Made by a program: the position numbers and the translations under genes | Assembly (NCBI GenBank): GCA_025927795.1 | Contig: JAICKT010000179.1 | Location: 1-8,759, forward strand | Source: Parafilimonas sp. | GTDB lineage: Bacteria > Bacteroidota > Bacteroidia > Chitinophagales > Chitinophagaceae | Direction: 5' to 3' | Length of the DNA: 8,759 nucleotides | In this document: piece by piece, positions 1 through 7,200 of the stretch | How the letters are laid out: each line of letters starts with the position of its first letter | How positions within the stretch are numbered: the stretch's first letter is position 1 | Notes under the pieces: generated by a model | The model's database searches: none | Seen by the model: the letters and a program-made list of their open reading frames with translations, nothing else | Told to the model about the DNA's origin: nothing

Positions 1-1142
1 AATACAATAAAAAAGCGCCTGCAGAATATACAAATGGAAATTATGATTATCGAAATTTATTAAAGCGCGATGATGTGGATGCGGTAATAATAGCATCGCC
101 GTGGGAATGGCATATACAACAGGCAATTGATGCAATGCATGCCGGAAAACGTGTTGGTGTGGAAGTATGTGGTGCAATAAAACTGCAGGATTGTTTTGAT
201 GTAGTTAAAGTACAAGAGCAAACAAAAATTCCTTTAATGATGATGGAAAATGTTTGTTACCGAAGAGATGTAATGGCGGTTATGAATATGGTGCAAAAAG
301 GAATGTTTGGCGAACTTTTGCATTTGCAGGGCGGATATGAACACGATCTGCGCGGCGTATTATTTAACGATGGTAAAACACCTTACGACAGCGGCGTTGA
401 ATTTGGGGCAAAAGGTTACAGTGAAGCTAAATGGAGAACCAATCATTATGTTACGCGCAATGCAGAATTGTATCCAACACATGGGCTTGGCCCGGTTGCA
501 ACCATGATAAATATTAATCGGGGCAATCGCTTAACTGCGCTTTCATCTGTATCAACAAAAGCAAAAGGCTTGCATCGCTATATTGTAAATTATCCGGGTT
601 CGGGCGGAGAAAATAATCCAAACGCAAAAGTTAAGTTTAAAGAAGGTGATATTGTTTCAACACAAATACAAACTGCAAACGGAGAAACGATTTTATTAAC
701 GCATGACACTTCATCTCCGCGCCCTTATAATCTTGGCTTTCGTGTGCAGGGCACAAATGGTTTGTGGATTGATCATAGCGCCGGTGAACCCGATGCAGGA
801 CTAATTTATTTTGAAGATAAAAGCCCTAAAAAACATACATGGGAAAATACGAAGAAATATATGGATGAATACGATCATCCTTTGTGGAAACATTATTCAA
901 AAGATGCAGAAGGAGCAGGGCATGGAGGCATGGATTTTTTTGTTGATAACGCTTTTATAGAATGTGTAAAACGCAATGCAGATTTTCCTTTAGATGTTTA
1001 TGATTTGGCAACGTGGTATTCTATAACACCGTTAAGTGAAAAATCAATTGCAGAAGGCGGAACGTTACAGCATATTCCTGATTTTACAAATGGTGCATGG
1101 CAAAACAGGAAACCAGTTTTTGCTTTAAGCGATGAATTTTAA
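1..1142 (+). CDS. GH109-family NAD-dependent glycosidase (Gfo/Idh/MocA fold), 5'-truncated by the window edge
   Basis: The frame is open from the left edge (first full codon at 3) to the TAA at 1140-1142, giving 379 visible residues. Family members are usually about 430-470 residues, so the signal peptide and the glycine-rich NAD-binding loop are probably missing to the left. A GTG at 75 is internal, because homology-like sequence continues upstream of it (NGNYDYRNLLKRDDVDAVII). Family hallmarks are seen in order: AVIIASPWEWH at the end of the Rossmann half, EVCGAIKL, ENVCYRRDVMAV, LYPTHGLGP (Tyr at 471, His at 480), GHGGMDFF (His at 921), a DVYDLATWYSITPLSEKSIAEGG-type helix and a RKPVFAL-like end. 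The TH segment is part of the active site in characterised GH109 enzymes. These remove terminal alpha-N-acetylgalactosamine by NAD-dependent oxidation, elimination and re-addition. Family membership is well supported. The exact sugar is inferred, since many GH109-like proteins have untested specificity. Many relatives are exported, but that cannot be judged here. Confidence 0.9.
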   Translation, partial: YNKKAPAEYTNGNYDYRNLLKRDDVDAVIIASPWEWHIQQAIDAMHAGKRVGVEVCGAIKLQDCFDVVKVQEQTKIPLMMMENVCYRRDVMAVMNMVQKGMFGELLHLQGGYEHDLRGVLFNDGKTPYDSGVEFGAKGYSEAKWRTNHYVTRNAELYPTHGLGPVATMININRGNRLTALSSVSTKAKGLHRYIVNYPGSGGENNPNAKVKFKEGDIVSTQIQTANGETILLTHDTSSPRPYNLGFRVQGTNGLWIDHSAGEPDAGLIYFEDKSPKKHTWENTKKYMDEYDHPLWKHYSKDAEGAGHGGMDFFVDNAFIECVKRNADFPLDVYDLATWYSITPLSEKSIAEGGTLQHIPDFTNGAWQNRKPVFALSDEF

Positions 1143-1150
1143 GTGTGATC

Positions 1151-1171
1151 GTCAAACGTGAATCGTAAATC
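1151..1171. repeat. Degenerate tandem heptamer GTNAANC, three copies
   Basis: Three adjacent seven-base units, GTCAAAC, GTGAATC and GTAAATC, sit just after the GH109 stop codon. They are preceded by a six-base relative, GTGATC, at 1145-1150. The copies differ from one another at two positions. No function is evident. It may be a remnant of a simple-sequence array of the kind found between genes, or chance. Confidence 0.4.
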
Positions 1172-1198
1172 AATTTTAAAATTTGTGAATTTAAAATT
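1172..1198. terminator. AT-only hairpin between convergent genes, possible bidirectional terminator
   Basis: AATTTTAAA at 1172-1180 is the exact reverse complement of TTTAAAATT at 1190-1198. Pairing can also run closer in, to a TGTG loop at 1184-1187 with one bulged A, giving about 11 A-T pairs. It lies in the 65-base gap where the GH109 and DUF3078 genes converge, the expected place for a shared terminator. Against this, the stem has no G-C pairs and neither strand has a clean T-run after it, so termination is inferred from position only. Confidence 0.35.
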
Positions 1199-1207
1199 CT
1201 AAAATCT

Positions 1208-2158
1208 TTAGATACCCATTTTAATTAGTATGCCAATACCAATAAGCGATCTTATTTGCAAACGTGGTGAGTTGTGATTGGGTCCAAATACTTTTGCATC
1301 ATCATCATAAATCATATCAACGCTCCATGTGGCGGTAATTATTTTTCCGAGCTTTGCTAAAAAAAGATTTGTCAGGTATAAATCTACATCCTCGGGGTTA
1401 TGTTCATAGTTTGAAAACAAATCAATTCTTCCGGTATAGGTAATTAGCTTATTAATTTTTGAATTTAACATGATTGTACCAAATGCACCTAATTGATTTA
1501 AGGAATGGGTTCCGGAATCAACGCCGTAGGCACCGATTTTTGAAAGAGTAGGATTAAGAACAATTACCCATCTTGATGTAATAGGTGAAAGAAAAATAGA
1601 AAGATTTTTTAACGGCCGATAATCAATACCAGGACTTAATAAAACATATCCGGGCGAAAAGCTGGTTGATGAAAAAATGGGTGTATTTGGTAAGGGATAA
1701 GTATAACCATCAAAAAACTGGGTACGCAAATCAAATAAGGCCGACAGCGATACATGTTTACTTACACCATAACCATATTTCGAATAAAAATCAAATCTGT
1801 CATCATTTTTTCTTGAACCTAAACTTGTGGTATTAATATATCCTAAATTAAAATCAACATTATTATCCCATGTTATGTTTCCGTTTTTATAAAACGCATG
1901 ACCATTTGTATAGAGATTAAGTGATAAAGAAAAGTCATCACCACCTGCAGCCCAATTTTTTAAAGAACCTTCGGCAGCATTTAAACTAAACAAACCGCCT
2001 TTAATCCATTTACTTTTCCTGAGCGAATCTGGCACTGAAGGCACTGCAATAGGTACAGGCCGTATCGCTTCTGTTTTTAAAATTTCAATCGTTGAATCCT
2101 GGGCAACAGCATAAATTGACAACAACAAAGCAGCGATCGAAAAAACTATTTTCATCAT
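1208..2158 (-). CDS. DUF3078 protein, predicted outer-membrane beta-barrel (downstream paralogue)
   Basis: This 316-residue protein starts at a double ATG (MMK). It has a type I signal peptide: a hydrophobic stretch at residues 5-18, then AVA-QD, with likely cleavage after Ala19. DUF3078 hallmarks are visible: W51-x-x-GG, NWAAGGDD at 68-75, WDNNVDFNLGY at 97-107, RKNDDRFD at 116-123, an LLSPGIDY segment, a GRIDLFSNY segment and YDDD near the end. The mature part consists of alternating polar and hydrophobic strands typical of an outer-membrane barrel. The family has no established function. It is a close paralogue of the protein encoded just upstream (2255-3178). Unlike that protein it ends in KMGI instead of a terminal Phe, so the usual aromatic C-terminal barrel signal is lacking. 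The pair may be one transcription unit, or this gene may have its own start in the 96-base gap. The barrel assignment is inference from sequence pattern. Confidence 0.87.
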   Translation of the reverse strand: MMKIVFSIAALLLSIYAVAQDSTIEILKTEAIRPVPIAVPSVPDSLRKSKWIKGGLFSLNAAEGSLKNWAAGGDDFSLSLNLYTNGHAFYKNGNITWDNNVDFNLGYINTTSLGSRKNDDRFDFYSKYGYGVSKHVSLSALFDLRTQFFDGYTYPLPNTPIFSSTSFSPGYVLLSPGIDYRPLKNLSIFLSPITSRWVIVLNPTLSKIGAYGVDSGTHSLNQLGAFGTIMLNSKINKLITYTGRIDLFSNYEHNPEDVDLYLTNLFLAKLGKIITATWSVDMIYDDDAKVFGPNHNSPRLQIRSLIGIGILIKMGI

Positions 2159-2204
2159 TTGTGCGATTGCTACAAAGATGTAACAATCAAAAAAGAATTA
2201 TGAT

Positions 2205-2233
2205 AAAAAAATCTTAAGAAATACAGCAAGATT
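2205..2233 (-). terminator. Weak intrinsic-terminator-like hairpin between the DUF3078 genes
   Basis: Read on the minus strand, AATCTT (2233-2228) can pair with AAGATT (2215-2210) across a 12-base loop. The 3' arm runs into a tract of seven T (2211-2205). This follows the stop of the upstream DUF3078 gene and precedes the start of the downstream one, so it could reduce read-through. The stem is only six pairs with one G-C pair, which makes it weak. Confidence 0.3.
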
Positions 2234-2254
2234 ACTAACAACTGTTTTTGTTTT

Positions 2255-3178
2255 TTAAAACTTAACTAATAAACCTGCACCAAATAAAGATTGCAATTGC
2301 AATGCAGCCGCATTTTCATTCGGCCCAAATTGTCTTACATCATCATCATATATTAAAGTAAGACTGTAAGTAACAGCTAATGCATTAGAAATTTTTACAG
2401 CGAAAAGATTGGTCATATAAAAATCAACATTCTGCGGATTGTGTTTATAATTTGAAAATAAATCAATCCTGCCTTTGTACGAAACAGTTTTTGTAAAGTT
2501 TGCTGTGTAATTAAACGAAGCATAAGCGCCAAACTGAAAATCATGTTTTTCTCCTGCCGTAACACCATATAAAGTTGAGAGCGCAGTATCTTTTACAATA
2601 ACCCATCTTGCAGTTGCAGGTGAAATAAAAATAGAAAAATTAGAAACAGGATGATAATCAAAACCAGGGCTTAATAAAACATATGCTGGTGCAAAAAAGT
2701 TTGAAGTATAAATTTTTGTGTTGGCATCAGGATATGCATAACCTTTAAAAAGCTGCGATTTTAGATCAGCCAGCAAACCAATATTCCATTTTGAATTTAA
2801 TGCATAACCATATTTAGATGTAATATCAAAACGGTCATCACTTTTGCGCGTACCTAAACTTGTTGTTCTTAAGTAACCTAAATTAAAATCAAAATTATTA
2901 TCCCAACTGTTCTTATCTTTTTTATAAAAAGCATGCAGGTTAATAAATGCGTTTGCTGATAATGAAAATTTATCACCACCTGCAGCCCAGTTGCTTAAAG
3001 AACCTTGTGAAAGATTTAAGCTGATAAGCCCGCCTGTTTTCCATATTTTAGGAATAGTATCGTTTGGATCTTTTGTGATGGTTTTGCCGGCTTCTGTTTG
3101 CAGATTTTTTACTGTTGCATCTTGTGCAATTAAAAATGCCGGTATTAAAAAATACAGGCATGTGAATATTTTTTTCAT
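2255..3178 (-). CDS. DUF3078 protein, predicted outer-membrane beta-barrel (upstream paralogue)
   Basis: This 307-residue protein begins MKK followed by a hydrophobic segment, with likely signal peptidase I cleavage after Ala18 (FLIA-QD). Cys7 lies within the hydrophobic core without a lipobox, so it is probably not a lipoprotein. The DUF3078 pattern is complete: IWKTGG at 45-50, NWAAGGDK at 63-70, SWDNNFDFNLGY at 91-102, RKSDDRFD at 111-118, AYVLLSPGFDY, GRIDLFSNYKHNP and YDDD. It ends LLVKF, and a C-terminal Phe is typical of barrels inserted by the Bam machinery. Comparing residues 49-150 with residues 54-155 of the neighbouring paralogue, without gaps, I count 63 identities in 102, so this is a tandem duplication. 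It is first in its direction and faces the divergently transcribed methyltransferase. The biochemical role of the family is unknown, and outer-membrane location is inferred. Confidence 0.88.
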   Translation of the reverse strand: MKKIFTCLYFLIPAFLIAQDATVKNLQTEAGKTITKDPNDTIPKIWKTGGLISLNLSQGSLSNWAAGGDKFSLSANAFINLHAFYKKDKNSWDNNFDFNLGYLRTTSLGTRKSDDRFDITSKYGYALNSKWNIGLLADLKSQLFKGYAYPDANTKIYTSNFFAPAYVLLSPGFDYHPVSNFSIFISPATARWVIVKDTALSTLYGVTAGEKHDFQFGAYASFNYTANFTKTVSYKGRIDLFSNYKHNPQNVDFYMTNLFAVKISNALAVTYSLTLIYDDDVRQFGPNENAAALQLQSLFGAGLLVKF

Positions 3179-3304
3179 AGTAGTTTTTACTTACAAAATA
3201 AACCAAAGTTCTTTTATACATGAATTATTTTGTTTTTGATTAATAGTTTAAAACAATTAAATGGCAATTATAAAAACTGAAAATATTGTGTGTTTCTTTG
3301 CTGC
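3179..3304. promoter_or_regulatory. Divergent intergenic region presumed to hold both promoters
   Basis: This 126-base, very AT-rich gap separates the starts of the DUF3078 gene (left, minus strand) and the methyltransferase (right, plus strand), so both promoters should lie here. I could not find a full Bacteroidota promoter (TTG about 20 bases before TAnnTTTG) on either strand. The nearest minus-strand match is GAACTTTG at 3211-3204, one mismatch from TAnnTTTG and 26 bases from the start codon, but no TTG stands at the right distance. The assignment rests on gene orientation only. Confidence 0.4.
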
Positions 3305-4201
3305 ATGAGCGAAAGGATACATTACAATAATTGCCCTGTTTGTAACAGCACAAATATTGCTGCTGCGTTACAGGCAAAAGATAATACAGTAAGCAAAGAA
3401 TTATTTACAATATGGCAATGCGGTAACTGTACTTTACGGTTTACACAGAATGTACCAGATGAAAATAATATTAGTGCTTATTATCAATCGTCAGATTATA
3501 TTTCGCATTCAAACACAAACAAAGGTTTTATTAATAAATTGTATCACGCAGTTCGTTCAGTAACATTAAACTCAAAAAAAAATCTTGTTGAAAAATATGC
3601 AGGTAAAAGACAAGGCAATTTGTTAGATATTGGTGCCGGCACCGGCGCATTCGCTGCAACTATGCAAAAAGCAAAATGGAATGTTACCGCATTAGAACCT
3701 GATGCAACCGCAAGAGCAAATGCAAAAAAGGATTTTAATATAACACTTCAACCTTCTGAAAATTTATTTGATTTAGAAGATGGATCTTTTGATGTGATAA
3801 CCTTATGGCATGTTTTAGAGCATGTGCACGACCTTCATAACTACATGAATAAATTTTATTCTTTGTTGAAAGAAGATGGTGTTTTAATAATCGCAGTTCC
3901 CAATTACACGAGTTACGATGCGAATGAATATGAAAGCGCGTGGGCTGCTTATGATGTGCCGCGGCACTTATATCATTTCTCACCAAAAAGTATGAAGACA
4001 CTTTTAGAAAAACATAACTTCAAACTAAAAAAATATAAACCAATGTGGTTTGACAGTTATTACATCAGCTTATTGAGCGAAAAATATCTTACCGGTAAAA
4101 GCAATCCTTTAAAAGCTTTTATCAGCGGTTCAATTTCCAACCTGCACGCATTAAAAAGCAAACGAAAAAGCAGTTCAATAATTTATATCGCTCAAAAATA
4201 A
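3305..4201 (+). CDS. Class I SAM-dependent methyltransferase with N-terminal zinc-ribbon-like segment
   Basis: I start the protein at the ATG at 3305 (298 residues, MSERIHYNNC). The frame is also open from a GTG at 3290, but that would add only MFLCC, and the ATG start places the cysteine motif as in similar proteins. Cys10-x2-Cys13 and Cys39-x2-Cys42 could bind one zinc. The Rossmann-like methyltransferase domain then shows motif I LLDIGAGTGAF (106-116, the SAM glycine loop), acidic Glu131 at the end of strand 2 (VTALEPD), and a DVITLWHVLEHVHD-type motif at 163-176. The segment DVPRHLYHFS at 217-226 is common in Methyltransf_11/23-like proteins that act on sugars, lipids or small molecules. 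No transmembrane segment or signal peptide is seen, so it is cytoplasmic. The substrate cannot be inferred. The TamB-like gene follows after 76 bases on the same strand and may be co-transcribed. Confidence 0.93.
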   Translation: MSERIHYNNCPVCNSTNIAAALQAKDNTVSKELFTIWQCGNCTLRFTQNVPDENNISAYYQSSDYISHSNTNKGFINKLYHAVRSVTLNSKKNLVEKYAGKRQGNLLDIGAGTGAFAATMQKAKWNVTALEPDATARANAKKDFNITLQPSENLFDLEDGSFDVITLWHVLEHVHDLHNYMNKFYSLLKEDGVLIIAVPNYTSYDANEYESAWAAYDVPRHLYHFSPKSMKTLLEKHNFKLKKYKPMWFDSYYISLLSEKYLTGKSNPLKAFISGSISNLHALKSKRKSSSIIYIAQK

Positions 4202-4204
4202 ATT

Positions 4205-4249
4205 TGGCATTGTATCTGCCATGTGATAGAGCAATAACAAACCTTGTTA
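4205..4249 (+). promoter_or_regulatory. Two small hairpins in the methyltransferase-tamB gap
   Basis: The 76-base gap holds TGGCA (4205-4209) facing TGCCA (4217-4221) across a seven-base loop. A second perfect six-pair hairpin follows: TAACAA (4235-4240) and TTGTTA (4244-4249) with loop ACC. Neither is followed by a T-run, so they are not standard terminators. They could structure the leader before the TTG start or be transcript-processing sites. Both are short enough to be chance, and a regulatory role is speculative. Confidence 0.3.
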
Positions 4250-4277
4250 GCGAAATAATTTATCTAAAACCTTTTGA

Positions 4278-7200
4278 TTGGAAGCGAAAAGAATTGCGCG
4301 TAGAATTTTAAAAATTTTTGCCTGGATAATTGGAGTAATTATTTTTTTGGTTCTGCTTGTATATATTTTAATCCAAATACCCGGCGTACAGAATTTTGCA
4401 AAAAATAAAGTTGTTTCTTACCTGCAGAATAAAATAAAAACTAAAGTTGCCATTGGTAAATTAAGTCTTGATTTTCCTAAACGGCTGGTACTTGAAAATG
4501 TTTATTTCGAAGATCAGAAAAAAGATACATTATTATATGGCGGCAAACTGCGTGTTGATATTTCTTTGTTTAAATTAATAAGCAATGAAGTTGATGTTCA
4601 GTATATAGAGCTGGACGATATGAAAGCGAATATTTATCGCATCAGTCCGGATACAAGTTTTAATTACGATTATATTGTAAAAGCTTTTGCAAGCGAACAA
4701 ACAAAACCTGCTACGCCTGCTGATACAACCAACCCGATGAAATTCAACATCGGCAAAATTGTTTTAAACAGAATTACTGCAAAGTTTAAAGATGATGAAA
4801 CCGGCAGCGACGTTTATTTTTATCTCGGCAATTTTCAAACGCAGATAAAAACTTTCGACCCAACACATCTTATTTATAATATTCCAAATATTGAAGTTTC
4901 TGATATTAATTCCCGTATTTATCAATACAAACCATTAATTAAAAATAAGGATAGCACTGCTCCGGTTGCATCGCCCGCAGAAGCTGCATCAATGCCCCAA
5001 TTACAATTAGGCAGCATAAATTTTAAACGCATTGCATTTGATTATAAAAATGATATTTCGGCATTGGCTGCCAGTTTAAATATTGGGGATTTCAGTACCC
5101 ATCCGGATAATATAGATTTAAAAAATCTTGCCATTAGTTTAAAAGATATTACGCTGAACAATACAGTTACAAAAGTTACTTTAGGAAAATCGCAGGAAGC
5201 AAAAGCAACCAAAGATGTTGTGGCTGCAAAAACAGACAGCCAGTTAAACAATCCATGGAAATTTCAATTGGCAAATATTAATTTTAATAATAACGAACTG
5301 CAATATGATGATAACAATGTGCCGCACATTGCAGAAGGTTTTGATGCAAGCCACCTGCATATTAAAAATTTTGTTTTAAGCGGAAATGATTTATTATTTA
5401 CACCAACTGTTTACAGCGGCAACATAAACCAGCTTGCATTTAATGAGCAGAGCGGTTTGAATATTCAAAAATTTCACACACAGTTTTTTTATAGCGATAC
5501 CGGTGCTTCATTAAAAAATTTATTGCTGCAAACAGATGCAACTGTTTTGCAAAACCAGGTGATTGTAAAATATCCTTCAATAGAAGCTGCATCAAAAAAT
5601 ATCGGCGAAGTTTATGTTGATGCAAATTTGAATAATTCAAGAATTGGTGTAAAAGATATCATTGCTTTTCTGCCCACTTACAAAAAAAATTTACAGGCAT
5701 ATAAAGTTTCCGTTATAAAAGTAAATGCACAGGCAAAAGGTTATTTAAAAGATTTATCAATTCCAGTTTTTGAAGTAAGTGGCTTTGGAGATACATATGT
5801 AAAACTGTCTGCGCATTTAAAAGGTTTGCCCGATACAAAGCGTGCATATTATGATGTAACGATCAATCAGTTCACATCAACCAAAAAAGATATTTTGAGT
5901 GTTACACCGCCAAACACAATTCCATCAAATGTAAATCTGCCAGACAGGTTTGCGCTCTCAGGGTTTTTTAAAGGTGGCATGAATGCATTTATTACAAAAC
6001 TTGGTTTAAAAACAAATAAAGGCAATGTAAATATTGAAGGTAGCATGAAGCCTGGCAACGCTTATGCTATTAAAGCAAGTTTACAAAATGTTGATGCAGG
6101 TTATTTGACGAAGCAACCGCAAAATGTTGGAATCATTACAGCAAATCTTACAGCAACCGGTTCTGGTTTTGATATTAAAAAAGCAAATGCAAAATATAAT
6201 GTTGATGTTGTTTCTGCGCAGGTTAAAGGTTATACGTATAAAGATGTAAAACTCGATGGTGAAATAAATAATGGTGTTAATCATACAACAGCTTCTATTC
6301 ACGATCCAAACATTTCTTTAAACCTTGATGCTACTGCAGATTTACACGCAAGCTCAACTTATCCGCCAATTAAATTGGATTTGCAATTAGATACACTAAA
6401 TGCAAAAGCATTAAACTTAATGACAGATACGTTAAGTGTAAGCGGTCATATTGTTGCAGATTTACCTTCAACAAATCCTGATAATTTAATCGGATCAATA
6501 AGAGTTGATAGTCTTACACTCACACAAGGTGCTCAAACGTATTATGCGGATAGTCTTTCAATGGTTGCATCGGGCGATTCAACAAATAAAAGTATTGTAG
6601 TTAATGCAGACGCTTTGCATGCTGAACTAATTGGTCAATATAAATTAACGGAAATAGCGCAGGCGTTGCAGCAAACAATCAATCAATATTATAATGTGCC
6701 GGGTTTTGAAAGAAAAAATTTCACTGCACAAAACTGGCAGTTTAATGCAACCATTCAACCGCAAGGCTTGGTGTTACAATTATTGCCTTCATTAAAAGGA
6801 AGTGATTCTATTATTGTACAGGCACATTTAAATACTGCACAAAATGATTTGGGTTTAACAGCAAAAAGTCAGCGTGTTGTTTTCAGCGGAAATCAATTGG
6901 ATAGTTTAAATGCAAATGTTCAAACAACAGCAAATGCATTAAATGCAAACATTTCTGTTGCTGATGCAAAAGCAGGTTCTAATCAATTATATAAAACTGC
7001 AGTGAATGCCTCTGTTGCCAATAACCAGGTAAATGTTGATGTTGACGCAAGAGATGCAAAAGATAAAACACAATATGCTTTGGGCGCTTTGCTGCAACAG
7101 GTTGGCGCAGGATTTAAAGTGAGTTTAAAACCTGATCTTACATTAGATTACAGTAAGTGGAATGTTGGTGCAGGTAATACAATTCAATATAATTCAACTG

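Noticed and set aside
307..507. 66-codon plus-strand frame inside the GH109 gene
   Set aside because: It overlaps out of frame with highly conserved GH109 sequence and has no features of its own.
2173..2180. CATCTTTG on the minus strand (2180-2173) as a -7 promoter element for the downstream DUF3078 gene
   Set aside because: It is one mismatch from TAnnTTTG, but no TTG lies about 20 bases upstream, and it stands only 14 bases from the start codon.
2991..3239. 82-codon plus-strand open frame over the start of the upstream DUF3078 gene
   Set aside because: It is antisense to the signal peptide and first conserved motifs of a well-supported gene.
3254..3270. Direct repeat CAATTA spaced 11 bases apart before the methyltransferase, as a regulator site
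   Set aside because: Six-base AT-rich words recur easily by chance in a gap of this composition, and nothing else supports an operator.
3290..3304. GTG at 3290 as the methyltransferase start
   Set aside because: It would add only MFLCC before the ATG at 3305. ATG is the commoner start, and the zinc-ribbon-like segment begins a typical distance after it.
3735..4001. 88-codon minus-strand open frame inside the methyltransferase
   Set aside because: The plus strand here encodes conserved methyltransferase motifs. The antisense product has no family features.
4202..4277. Frameshift or missing start at the 5' end of the TamB-like gene
   Set aside because: The frame from the TTG at 4278 already begins with a short basic stretch and a membrane anchor, the normal TamB N-terminus, so no missing sequence is required.
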